Source: Gammaproteobacteria bacterium (GTDB taxonomy: Bacteria; Pseudomonadota; Gammaproteobacteria; Steroidobacterales; Steroidobacteraceae). From it: 64,000 nucleotides of DNA. This document shows, one piece after another, positions 37,700-46,634 of this stretch. The translations under genes and the position numbers were made by a program. The DNA is taken from contig VBMV01000051.1 of NCBI GenBank assembly GCA_005878835.1, positions 24,176-88,175 of the forward strand. Direction: 5' to 3'. The notes beneath the pieces were generated by a model that was not told the origin of the DNA, made no database searches, and saw only the letters and a list, made by a program, of their open reading frames with translations. How positions within the stretch are numbered: position 1 is the first letter of the stretch; every line of letters starts with the position of its first letter.

Positions 37700-39046
37700 T
37701 CAGGGCCGCCGGTAAATGACGCCGTTCTTCATGACGAACACGACGTGCGCCACGGCGTCGATGTCGCGTGTCGGATCGCCCGTCACGGCAACCAGATCCG
37801 CCAGCATGCTCTCGCGCACGCGCCCCAGCTCCGATTCCCGGCGCAGGATCTGCGCGTCGGTGGCGGTGGCGGCGGCGAGCGCCTGCAGCGCTGTCATGCC
37901 GTCACGCACCATCCACTGAAGCTCGCGATAGTTCGTGCCGTGGGTGAAGACCCCGACATCGCTCCCGCAGCCGATGATGACTCCCGCCTTGAGCGCCATC
38001 CTGAACGCCTCGGCGGCCTGCTGCATGCCGGCCGTGGGCGCGGACTTGCCGGGCAGGTAGTGCTCGAAATACTCGCCGTACGCCTCCTGTGCGCTGAGCG
38101 TGGGCAGGTAGGCCACGCGGTGCGCCGCCATGAGCTTGAACACCTCGGCCGTGCCGCCGAAGCCGTGCTCGATGCTGTCCACGCCGGCCAGCACGGCGCG
38201 GCGCATGCCTTCGGCCGTGGTCGCATGCGCGGCCACCGGCCGGCCCGATGAGTGCGCGGTCTCCACCAGCGCCGTGAGCTCCTCCTGGGTGAAGGTCGGC
38301 TGCTGGCTGCCGCCCGGGCCCCAGCGGTAATCCGCGTACACCTTGATCCAGTCGGCGCCCCGGCCGGCCTGCTCGCGCACCGCCCGGATGACCTCGGGAA
38401 CTCCGCTCGCCTCCTGCGCGCCCTGCGGCGTGCAGCACACATCCGGACGCAGGCTCCGCGGCGCGGGGCCGTACGAGCCGGTGGCGACAATGGCACGCGT
38501 GACGACGAACAGGCGCGGCCCTTCGATGAGGCCCTCTTCGATCGCACGCTTGAGGGACACGTCGGCGTAGTCTGCGCCCTCGGTGCCCAGATCCCGCAGC
38601 GTCGTGAAACCCGACAACAAGGTGGCGCGCGCCTGCTGGCCCGCGCGCAGCGTGCGGTACGGCACCGCCTCCTTGAGTACCTGGTCGTCCCACAGGGTCT
38701 CGTTGTAGGGGTGCAGAAACAGGTGCGAATGCACGTCCATGAGGCCGGGCAGCAAGGTGGCGCCCGGCAGATCGATCACCTGCGCGAGCGCCGCGCGCTG
38801 CACCGCGCTCGCAGGCCCCGCGGCCACGATGCGCTCGCCTCGGGTAAGCACCACCCAGCCCTCATGCACGGGCTCGCCTGCGCTCCACACCCGCGCCGGA
38901 CGCAGCAGAAACGAGCGCCCCTCGGCGGCGGGATTCGGGGCGGGAGGGTCAGCGAGCGCGCAGCGTGCGGTGGTGACGGTGAGAGCGGCGGCGAGGGCGA
39001 CCGGCAGCCAGCGCAGCGGTGCGACGCTCATTGTTCGCCAGTCCAA
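37700..39046 (-). CDS. exported amidohydrolase family protein
   Basis: LPGLMDVHSHLFLHPYNETLWD, VAAHATTAEGMRRAVLAGVDSIEHGF, GCGSDVGVFTHGTN; signal peptide. Confidence 0.93.
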   Translation of the reverse strand: MDWRTMSVAPLRWLPVALAAALTVTTARCALADPPAPNPAAEGRSFLLRPARVWSAGEPVHEGWVVLTRGERIVAAGPASAVQRAALAQVIDLPGATLLPGLMDVHSHLFLHPYNETLWDDQVLKEAVPYRTLRAGQQARATLLSGFTTLRDLGTEGADYADVSLKRAIEEGLIEGPRLFVVTRAIVATGSYGPAPRSLRPDVCCTPQGAQEASGVPEVIRAVREQAGRGADWIKVYADYRWGPGGSQQPTFTQEELTALVETAHSSGRPVAAHATTAEGMRRAVLAGVDSIEHGFGGTAEVFKLMAAHRVAYLPTLSAQEAYGEYFEHYLPGKSAPTAGMQQAAEAFRMALKAGVIIGCGSDVGVFTHGTNYRELQWMVRDGMTALQALAAATATDAQILRRESELGRVRESMLADLVAVTGDPTRDIDAVAHVVFVMKNGVIYRRP

Positions 39047-39058
39047 CGGCTCAAGGGC

Positions 39059-39418
39059 TCACCCGCCCATGAGCACCGTCGTATCGAAGCTCTCGAACCC
39101 CTGGATGGCGCGCGCGTAGGCGTTGTACACCAGCCGCTCGGCCACCTTGTCGGCCCGCGGCGCCAGCAGCATCCGCAGCACCACGTCATCCGCCGGCCGC
39201 GTCGGCTCCTCGGCCAGCAGCTGCTCGATGACGCGGGTCAGACGATGGTACAGCTCGTTGACGAAGCGCAGGTTCGCACCGTCGTGCACCTGGTCCGCGC
39301 CGGCGCCGTAGGTGGCGCGCGCCTCCTCCGCGAGCTCGTGCAGGAACAGATTCAGCAGTCGCGCCTTGTCGACGAGCCGCAGCTCCTCATAGAACTCGAT
39401 TTCGGAATTGAGGTTCAT
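39059..39418 (-). CDS. hypothetical protein, last gene of the ExbBD/AgmX operon
   Basis: 119 aa from ATG 39418 (MNLNSEIEFYEELRLVDKARLLNLFLHELAEEARATYGAGADQVHDGANLRFVNELYHRL); directly downstream of the TonB-like gene. Confidence 0.72.
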   Translation of the reverse strand: MNLNSEIEFYEELRLVDKARLLNLFLHELAEEARATYGAGADQVHDGANLRFVNELYHRLTRVIEQLLAEEPTRPADDVVLRMLLAPRADKVAERLVYNAYARAIQGFESFDTTVLMGG

Positions 39419-39432
39419 GGGGCGTGCTGGCG

Positions 39433-40347
39433 CTATGCCGGGAAGAAATCGATGGGCTTGGTGGTGGTGACGGTGTCGACGTCCTTGGCATCGAAGCGGA
39501 ACAGGCGCACCAGCGCGATGATCTTGCGCTCCAGATCCTGGTCCCTGAGCTCGCTGGAGACGATGCGGCACATGGTCACCTCGCCGGTTGGGGCAATGGT
39601 GAACTCGAGCACCAGCTTGCCCTGCAGCTCCGCATTATCGCGCAGCGCCCGGGCGTACAGGCTGTAGATTCGTCCCTTGTTGCGGTCGAAGACCAGCTCG
39701 ATCTCCTCGCGCGAGCGGGCGGCCTTGCCCCCGCCACCGCTGCGGGCGGGGCCGCGGCTGTTCAGACCCGAGCGCACGATGCCCGAGGTGACGGCAGTGG
39801 TGTCGTGGCCGGTGAGCGAGCCGGCCCCGGTGCCGAAGCCGCGGCTGGCATTCGCGGAAGTGATGCCGCCGCTGCCGACCCCGACCTTGGAGGTGATGAG
39901 CGAGCGCTCGGCGTGCGCGTCGGCGCTGACCGAGCCGGAGAGGTTCTTGGTCTCGAGCGGGGTGAGATCCATGACGTCGCGCAGATCGGCGAGCTCGTCC
40001 TTCACCTGGTTCAGCTGCTTCTGCGCCTTGCGGCGCGCCAGCTCCCGCTGATCGATCGGCGGCGGCTTCACCATGGCGACTTTCGGCTCGATCTTCGGTT
40101 TCTCCTCCTTGGGCTTCGGCGGCGGCGGCGGCGGCGGTTGGGGTTTGTTCTCGAGCATCAGGCGCGCGAGCCGCTGCGGAACTTCCTCGGGCGCCTCGCG
40201 CTTGGGCGTCGGCAGCAGCGGAAATGCGATGCCGAGCACCACAAAGATGATCAGCAGCACGCGCAGGATCTTGCGGAACCGTGCGCTCGATTCCGGATCG
40301 CCCTCCCAGGGCAGATCGAAGTCGCGGTAATAGGGCGCGATGACCAT
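39433..40347 (-). CDS. AgmX/PglI C-terminal domain, TonB-like energy-transducer protein
   Basis: N-terminal TM anchor, poly-Pro/Lys linker (KPQPPPPPPPKPKEEKPK), C-terminal EEIELVFDRNKGRIYSLYARALRDNAELQGKLVLEFTIAPTGEVTMCRIVSSEL. Confidence 0.87.
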   Translation of the reverse strand: MVIAPYYRDFDLPWEGDPESSARFRKILRVLLIIFVVLGIAFPLLPTPKREAPEEVPQRLARLMLENKPQPPPPPPPKPKEEKPKIEPKVAMVKPPPIDQRELARRKAQKQLNQVKDELADLRDVMDLTPLETKNLSGSVSADAHAERSLITSKVGVGSGGITSANASRGFGTGAGSLTGHDTTAVTSGIVRSGLNSRGPARSGGGGKAARSREEIELVFDRNKGRIYSLYARALRDNAELQGKLVLEFTIAPTGEVTMCRIVSSELRDQDLERKIIALVRLFRFDAKDVDTVTTTKPIDFFPA

Positions 40348-40353
40348 GGCGGG

Positions 40354-40878
40354 CTACACTGGCTTGAGCTGGCCGGCGGCGACCGGCTTTTCCTTCTGGA
40401 TGACCGCCAGCGAGATGCGCCCGTAGTCCGCATCGGTGCAGGTCGCCATGACGCGCTTGAGCACCTCGTAGGGCAGCGCCTTGTCCGCCATGATGGTGAT
40501 CTCGCGCTGCGCGATTTCGCGCTCGCTGATCTCCCTGCCGACCAGGAGCGGGCGCTTGAGCGCGGCGCGCAGCGGCTCGACCACCCTGCCCTGCCCGGCG
40601 CGGATCTGGGCCACGGTGGCGATGAATTCCCCCTGCACGAACAGGTCCGTCCTGGTGATCATGACCACCACCGACGTCTTGGGCGCGACCTCGGCGATCG
40701 ACTGCGGAATCTCGATGCCCTTGGCGTTCTGGATGACTTCGACCTCGGTCGAGTACACGAGCAGGAAGGCGACCATCACCGACAGGATGTCGATGAGCGG
40801 AATGAGGTTCAGCTGCGCATCCGCGCGGTGGCGCAGGTGGTGCTGCGCCATGCGCTGGGCGCGATGCGACATGCTCAT
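40354..40878 (-). CDS. ExbD/TolR family biopolymer transport protein
   Basis: AQLNLIPLIDILSVMVAFLLVYSTEVE single TM with conserved Asp. Confidence 0.9.
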   Translation of the reverse strand: MSMSHRAQRMAQHHLRHRADAQLNLIPLIDILSVMVAFLLVYSTEVEVIQNAKGIEIPQSIAEVAPKTSVVVMITRTDLFVQGEFIATVAQIRAGQGRVVEPLRAALKRPLLVGREISEREIAQREITIMADKALPYEVLKRVMATCTDADYGRISLAVIQKEKPVAAGQLKPV

Positions 40879-41486
40879 GGGTGTGCTCCGTTGCCAGACG
40901 CCGCGGCGGCGTGCAGCCGGATAGCGGCGGCCGGGGGCGCCGCTACCGGGGACGCCGGACCCGGGGTGCCGCCCGTGGCCGCAGGCGTCGCCGGCGCATC
41001 GCCGATGGAAATGTCCGGGAACAGCTCGGCCTGCACGACGTTCAGACCCTGACTCACTTCAAACACGCGTACGCGATCCATCACCTGCACCAGCGTGTCG
41101 TAGGGCGTGTCCGCCTCCAGCAGGATGCTGGCGTCGGTCTTCTCGGGGAACTTGGCCTTGACGCGCTTGAGGTACTCGGTCAGGGCATCGTAGTTGTAGC
41201 CGCCGGGCGTGTTGGGCAGCGTCGCGAGCGGTCCGGTATTGCGATCCGCCACCTGGATGAGCTCCTTGCGCACCATCACCTCCAGCTGCAATCCCGGCGG
41301 CGGCTCCCGGAACTCGGTCTGCGAGGCCGGCAGATTCAGCTGCAGGATCACGGTGCGCGAGAACACCGCGGTCATCAGCAGGAAGGTGACGAGCACCGTG
41401 AAGATGTCGATCATCGGCACCAGCAGCAGCTCCGCGGGTTTGCGCGAGTGGCGCTCCAGCTTGCGGGTTTGATACGAACGGCGCAT
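40875..41486 (-). CDS. ExbD/TolR family biopolymer transport protein
   Basis: AELLLVPMIDIFTVLVTFLLMTAVFSRTVILQLNLP; overlaps the next exbD by 4 nt. Confidence 0.9.
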   Translation of the reverse strand: MRRSYQTRKLERHSRKPAELLLVPMIDIFTVLVTFLLMTAVFSRTVILQLNLPASQTEFREPPPGLQLEVMVRKELIQVADRNTGPLATLPNTPGGYNYDALTEYLKRVKAKFPEKTDASILLEADTPYDTLVQVMDRVRVFEVSQGLNVVQAELFPDISIGDAPATPAATGGTPGPASPVAAPPAAAIRLHAAAASGNGAHP

Positions 41487-41522
41487 GCGGGACCTGCAGT
41501 CCTTCGACGGCGGGCGCGGGCT

Positions 41523-42173
41523 TCAGGCCGCGGCGGGCGCGCTTTGCCGCTCGGTGATCGCGTTCAGGAACTTGACCGACGCCATCTCCAGGCTGTCGAT
41601 CAGCTCGGTGGTCCGGGTCTGCAGCCACGCGTGGATGAACAGCAGCGGCACCGCCGTCATGAGGCCGAAGGCCGTGCAGTTCATCGCCACCGAGATGCTC
41701 GCCGACAGCAGGTTGGCCTTCTCCGCCGGGTTGACGGTCGCTACCGCCGCGAAGGCGCGGATCAAGCCCATCACCGTGCCCAGCAGTCCCAGCAGCGTCG
41801 CGAGATTGGCGAAGGTCGCGAGGTAGTGGGTGCGCTTCTCCAGCCGCGGCACCACCTCCATGAGGCTCTCCTCCATCGCCTTCTCGATGTCGTCGCGGCG
41901 GCGCGCGGACTGAATGCGCGCCAGGCCGTAGTTGAGAATGTGGCCGATGGCCGAATGCGACTTGGAAGTCGCCTGCGCCACCTGGCGAAAATTACCCTGC
42001 GAGAGCAGCGGCACTATCTCGTTCCACAGACCGCGGTTGCGCACGGCCGTGAGCGCCAGATAGACGTAACGTTCGATGGCGATCGCCAGGCCCACCACGA
42101 ACACGATGGCGATGGGGTACATGAAATTCCCGCCGCCCTGAAAGAATCGCACGATCAAATTCCAGAGGTCCAT
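41523..42173 (-). CDS. MotA/TolQ/ExbB proton channel family protein
   Basis: MDLWNLIVRFFQGGGNFMYPIAIVFVVGLAIAIERYVYL...YLATFANLATLLGLLGTVMGLIRAF. Confidence 0.94.
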   Translation of the reverse strand: MDLWNLIVRFFQGGGNFMYPIAIVFVVGLAIAIERYVYLALTAVRNRGLWNEIVPLLSQGNFRQVAQATSKSHSAIGHILNYGLARIQSARRRDDIEKAMEESLMEVVPRLEKRTHYLATFANLATLLGLLGTVMGLIRAFAAVATVNPAEKANLLSASISVAMNCTAFGLMTAVPLLFIHAWLQTRTTELIDSLEMASVKFLNAITERQSAPAAA

Positions 42174-42290
42174 CTAAAGACTCCCGCTCATTGAAAGACC
42201 ACCACACACGCACAACTTACGAAAACTGAATGACATAAGCCCAAAAAACTGCGACCCAGCTCTCATCCTGATACAGCGCCTTCGGTCATT

Positions 42291-42881
42291 TCAGCGCTGC
42301 TCGCCCGGACCCTGCACCGCGCCCGCCCCGGGACGGGCCCGCTCGGGCTTCAAAGCATCGTAATAGCGGTTTTCCCGCTGGAAAACATCCCGATCCAACG
42401 GCTGCAGCACCTCGTCCACCAGGCTGTTCACCGGCTTGCCGAGCAGATCGCCAAGATCGGAGCGCTTCCACGGCACGATGTACAACACCTTGGGCAGCTC
42501 ACGGTTGCCGGTGATGTCCGTCGGGTCGAGCTCGAGCCGGTCCGGGCCCTTGCGCGCGCTCGCCTTGGAGCCGGCGGGCTCCTTGCGCGCGCCAGCCGTC
42601 GCGGCCGCGGGCGGCTTGCGCGCATCGCCGGCGGCGTTCGCGTCCGCGGGCGCGACACCGGCGGCCGCGGCCGGGGTATTCCTGCTGGTATCCACCGCGG
42701 GCTCGAGTTGCTCCGGGCGCGGCAGGGCGCGCGCGGGTGCCGCCTGTTGGGAGTCCGAGGGCCTCGGCGGCGTGGGCTCCTGCGCCCGTGCCGCGTCCAG
42801 AGTCAGCGGGCACAAGGCCATGAGAACCGACAACATGCCCGCGGGCCTCAATCCGTATATGCACGCGCGATACATAGTCAA
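42291..42881 (-). CDS. exported Ala/Pro-rich hypothetical protein
   Basis: Signal peptide, low-complexity region, conserved-looking C-terminal segment DPTDITGNRELPKVLYIVPWKRSDLGDLLGKPVNSLVDEVLQPLDRDVFQRENRYYDALKPE. Confidence 0.72.
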   Translation of the reverse strand: MTMYRACIYGLRPAGMLSVLMALCPLTLDAARAQEPTPPRPSDSQQAAPARALPRPEQLEPAVDTSRNTPAAAAGVAPADANAAGDARKPPAAATAGARKEPAGSKASARKGPDRLELDPTDITGNRELPKVLYIVPWKRSDLGDLLGKPVNSLVDEVLQPLDRDVFQRENRYYDALKPERARPGAGAVQGPGEQR

Positions 42882-43828
42882 CCTCCTGCTCTCGAGACGC
42901 TGCCGCCGCTGCTCGCAACGCCGTCACCCGGGGCGGGTTGCGAGGCCGGCTCAGGCGCCGCGCGCGGCTCGGATGCCGGCGCGCCCGGGGCTGTCGTGGG
43001 CGCCGCGTCGCCCGGGTTGCCGTTCGTAGGCGCGGCGTCGCCCGGGTTGCCGTTCGCGGGCGCGGCCGGTGCCGGCCGCTTCAGCGGCATCCCCAGGCGT
43101 TGTCGCAACTCAGCAATCCAGCCGCTCACCGGCTTGTCCTCGCCGGTGAGCTGCTGGTAGTGCTCGAAGGCCGTGAGCGCGCGGCCGGGGTCTGCGAGAT
43201 AGAGATCCGACAGCACGCCGAGGTTCCGCCAGGCCGGTGCATAGTGCGCATCCGCCGCAATGGCCCGCTCGTACGAGGAGGCCGCGTCCTTGAACTCGCC
43301 GCGAAGGCGCTGGGTGGCGCCGAGCTCGCTCCACGCCACCGCGCTGCCGGGCTCGTGAGCGACCGCGCTGTGCAGGGTTTCCTCCGCCTGGTCGAGGTGC
43401 CCGGCCTTGCGCTGCAGAATGGCGAGGTTCACCAGGGGAGCCGCGAACTGCGGGTACTGCACGGCGAGCTGCTTGAAGCCCAGCTCCGCCTCCAGGGCGT
43501 TGCCGGCGCGCATGTAATTCACCGCACGATCGAAGTCCGCGCGTGCCGCCGGCAGAACCTGCGGACGGACCGCCGCGGCGGGCGCTGCGGCAGCGGCGGT
43601 CGCACTCGCAGCACCCGCCGTCACCGCCGGCGGCGCCGCTGTGGCATGCGCCGCCGGCTGCGCGAGCGGGGGCGCCGGGCGTGGGGCGGTGCGCGCAGGC
43701 TCGGAGCTGCAGGCGGCAAGTGCCATCGGCACCAGCCCCGCGAGTGCAAGAGCTGTGATGCGCCGCGCGTGCTGCGCGGCAGGCGCCGCGCCGCCGGGCG
43801 GGCCCTTATTCGAGGCTGGTGACCACAT
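42878..43828 (-). CDS. TPR-repeat lipoprotein
   Basis: Lipobox ALAACSS; TPR pattern AGNALEAELGFKQLAVQYPQFAAPLVNLAILQRKAGHLDQAEETLHSAVAHEPGSAVAWSELGATQRLRGEFKDAASSYERAIAADAHYAPAWRNLGVL. Confidence 0.87.
   Translation of the reverse strand: MWSPASNKGPPGGAAPAAQHARRITALALAGLVPMALAACSSEPARTAPRPAPPLAQPAAHATAAPPAVTAGAASATAAAAAPAAAVRPQVLPAARADFDRAVNYMRAGNALEAELGFKQLAVQYPQFAAPLVNLAILQRKAGHLDQAEETLHSAVAHEPGSAVAWSELGATQRLRGEFKDAASSYERAIAADAHYAPAWRNLGVLSDLYLADPGRALTAFEHYQQLTGEDKPVSGWIAELRQRLGMPLKRPAPAAPANGNPGDAAPTNGNPGDAAPTTAPGAPASEPRAAPEPASQPAPGDGVASSGGSVSRAGG
43001..43060. repeat. 30-bp tandem repeat (two copies) encoding NGNPGDAAPT
   Basis: cgccgcgtcgcccgggttgccgttcgtagg / cgcggcgtcgcccgggttgccgttcgcggg within the TPR lipoprotein gene. 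Confidence 0.9.
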
Positions 43829-46634
43829 CCTGCGTCAGCTCCGTTTTGCCGTAGCGCGCGGGCTTGAGCTGCGCGAGCGCCTGGAAGCTCTTGCGCACCC
43901 ACTCGTCGTACACCCCGTCCTTGGCGCGCGCGGCGTTCAGCTCGTGCGCCTTGATGGCCTGCTCCTCGAACGGAAATACCTGCTCCTCGAGCAGTGAGTT
44001 GTATTCCTCCAGCGCATCGCCCTTGAGCTTCGCGGGCCGCTCCGAGGCCAGGATGTCCTTGGCGAGCGCGCCGTACAGCTCCGCCATCTCGTAGGTGGCG
44101 GCGGTAGTGACCTCGGCGACCTGGTACTCGGCGGCGCGCTTGTAGCCGTCCATCGCATGCTCGAGCGCGTCGCGCTTGACGATGAGGCTCTTCTTGAGCG
44201 GCGCCGTCAGACGCACCGCACGAAACGCATCGCGCGCCGGCTGCGCGAGCGCCAGCTGCGCCTTCGCGGCCAGGTAGTGGGTGCGATCGGTGCGCTGCGC
44301 GCCGGCCTGCGCGTCGGCGCGGATGATCTCCTGGTACCAGTGATCGCGCCGCGCGCCATCGCCGCTCTTGCCGGCGTAGTCCGCCAGGCGCTGGCGCGCC
44401 TCCTCGGCATCGGCGAGCGGTGTTGGGTTGGTGTCGACGAACTTCTCCAGCATCCCCATGGCCCGGGGATTGTTGCCGGCCTTGGAGTACAGGTCCGCGG
44501 ATTGCATGAGCGCTTCACGCTGTACGGAGCGACTCTCGGCCGGGTTTGAGGCGATCCGCTCGAACTCCGCGGCGGCCTCGCCCGGGCGGTTGGCTTCAGA
44601 GTACGCCACGGCGAGCTTGCGGGCGACCTCCGGCTGCAGCTGATGCTGCGGGAACTGGCGACGAAAATCCTGGAGCACGCCGATGGCGCGCTCCCACTCT
44701 TTGAGGGTCAGCAGCTCCGCGGCGGCGTCGTACTGCGCATTGGCGCGGATCTTCGATTCCGGGGCCACGCGCCCGACGCGCAGGAAATCCTCTACCGCCC
44801 CGCCGCCATCGCCGGCCTTCTGCTTCGCCTCGCCCTCCTTGTATACGCTGGCGGCGAGCCGCTCGGTGAGGTCGGCGCGCATCTTGTCATCCTTGCCGGC
44901 GAGCTCGCGCGCCTGCAGGAACGCGGGTTCCGCCTTGGCATAATCGCCCTGGTCGAAGCGCGCCTGCGCGATGATCGTCCACGCGATGCGCTGCTTCGCG
45001 GCATCCACCGGCGGCTGGCGCGCGAGAATCGACTCGGAGACGCTGACGGCGCGCGGCTGGTCCCCGGCGGCGAAGATCTCCTCGGCTGCGCGGGTCAGAA
45101 CGCCGGCGCTGTCCGGGTGCTCCGGAAAGCTCTGCGCGAACCTGACTCCGGCGTCCATGGCGCGCTTGTGCCAGGCGTCCTTGTCGGCGCCGCTCAAGCC
45201 CTCCTCGCCTTTCTGGTAGGAGACCAGCGCCGCGTAGGCGGCGGTCGCGGACTTCTCGTTCCTCGGATAGCCGTAGGCGGTGTGCTCGTACTCGGCGGCG
45301 GCATCCGCATACTGATGGCTTTCGAACAACGCCTCCGCCAGCAGGTAGTCGGTCGCGGCGGAGTCGGCGTCTTCCGGGAACGACTTCAGGTAGTCGCGGT
45401 ACCAGCGCGCGGCTTCCTGGTAGTCCGCGACACGTTTGGACTTCTGCGCGCTCGCGTGGAAGTAGGTGGCCACGTCCTTGAGATTGGTCTTGAGCTCCTG
45501 CACGACGCGCGGATTGTCGGCGCGGCTGCGGGTCTTCCAGTAGGGGGAGTCGAAGTTGTAGTGCTCGACGAACTCGTGCTTGCCGTCGAACACCAGCTGG
45601 CTGAAGCCGCCCTTGCCGTAGGCCTCGATCGCCGCCATGTCGAGGTCCGGCGCATGGTCGCTGTAGGGATCGCGGGCCACGTAGGCGCGGTAGACGCTCG
45701 CCGCATCCTGGTAGCGCTGCTTGTCGACGTACAGATCGCCGAGACGGGAATACAGCAGCCAGGCGTACGGGCGCTCGCCGTGCTGACTCATGTACTGCTC
45801 GAGCGAGGCGGCGCCGTCGTTGTAGGAGAAAGTGATGCTCATGACCCGCAGGGTGTCCTCGACCAGCTCGCGGTCGGCGCGCTTGAGCGTCTCGAGCCGC
45901 ACGGACTTGCCGCGGCCGGCGCCGAGCTCCTGGTCGAGCACGCCGCCGAAGGACGGCAGGCTCTCGAGCGCCTGCGACTGCTTGAACAGCGACCAGCCGC
46001 GCTTGTACAGGCTCTGCTGGAAGAACGCCGAACCCGCGCCGCGCCCGATGACGGCGGCGTAGGCGCGCTCGGCATCCGCGTAGCGCTTGTCGGAAAACAA
46101 CAGCTCGCCGCGCCTGAACTGCACCTCATCGAGCTGCGGGCTTTGCGGGTAGCGCTGCACGATCCGATCCAGTGTGCCGAGCGCCTGCCCGGACTGGCCG
46201 GTGGTCTCATAGGCGCGCGCCAGCTGATAGAGCACCTGGTCGTTGCGCGCATAGTCGGGGAATGCCTTGAGCAGCGTCGTGTACAGCTTGATCGCCTCGG
46301 CCCCCTGCAGGTCCACAGCGGTGACTTCCTGTTCCAGCCGCTGCATCTCGCCGGCGTCGAGGTTGAGGTCCCCGAGTCGGCGCAGGGCTTCGGCGCGCAG
46401 CTTCGGATCGGTATTCTGCAGCTCGAGAAAGCGGCGATAGTTCTCCATCGCCCGGGAAACGTTGGCGTTCACCATGGTGTCGCGGTGCACCTCGACCTTG
46501 CGCGAGGCGAGATCCCCGATGGTGGGCTGGCGAGCGGTGGGTGCGCTCTGCGCGGAAGCCGCGGGCGTGCCCGCGAGCAAGGCGAGCGCGAGCGCCGGCG
46601 CGCAGGCTGCGGCTGCGGGCACGCGCACGCTCAT
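43806..46634 (-). CDS. large exported TPR-repeat protein (942 aa)
   Basis: Signal peptide; many TPR-like units (YARNDQVLYQLARAYETTGQSGQALGTLDRIVQRYPQSPQLDEVQFRRGELLF etc.). Confidence 0.88.
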   Translation of the reverse strand: MSVRVPAAAACAPALALALLAGTPAASAQSAPTARQPTIGDLASRKVEVHRDTMVNANVSRAMENYRRFLELQNTDPKLRAEALRRLGDLNLDAGEMQRLEQEVTAVDLQGAEAIKLYTTLLKAFPDYARNDQVLYQLARAYETTGQSGQALGTLDRIVQRYPQSPQLDEVQFRRGELLFSDKRYADAERAYAAVIGRGAGSAFFQQSLYKRGWSLFKQSQALESLPSFGGVLDQELGAGRGKSVRLETLKRADRELVEDTLRVMSITFSYNDGAASLEQYMSQHGERPYAWLLYSRLGDLYVDKQRYQDAASVYRAYVARDPYSDHAPDLDMAAIEAYGKGGFSQLVFDGKHEFVEHYNFDSPYWKTRSRADNPRVVQELKTNLKDVATYFHASAQKSKRVADYQEAARWYRDYLKSFPEDADSAATDYLLAEALFESHQYADAAAEYEHTAYGYPRNEKSATAAYAALVSYQKGEEGLSGADKDAWHKRAMDAGVRFAQSFPEHPDSAGVLTRAAEEIFAAGDQPRAVSVSESILARQPPVDAAKQRIAWTIIAQARFDQGDYAKAEPAFLQARELAGKDDKMRADLTERLAASVYKEGEAKQKAGDGGGAVEDFLRVGRVAPESKIRANAQYDAAAELLTLKEWERAIGVLQDFRRQFPQHQLQPEVARKLAVAYSEANRPGEAAAEFERIASNPAESRSVQREALMQSADLYSKAGNNPRAMGMLEKFVDTNPTPLADAEEARQRLADYAGKSGDGARRDHWYQEIIRADAQAGAQRTDRTHYLAAKAQLALAQPARDAFRAVRLTAPLKKSLIVKRDALEHAMDGYKRAAEYQVAEVTTAATYEMAELYGALAKDILASERPAKLKGDALEEYNSLLEEQVFPFEEQAIKAHELNAARAKDGVYDEWVRKSFQALAQLKPARYGKTELTQDVVTSLE

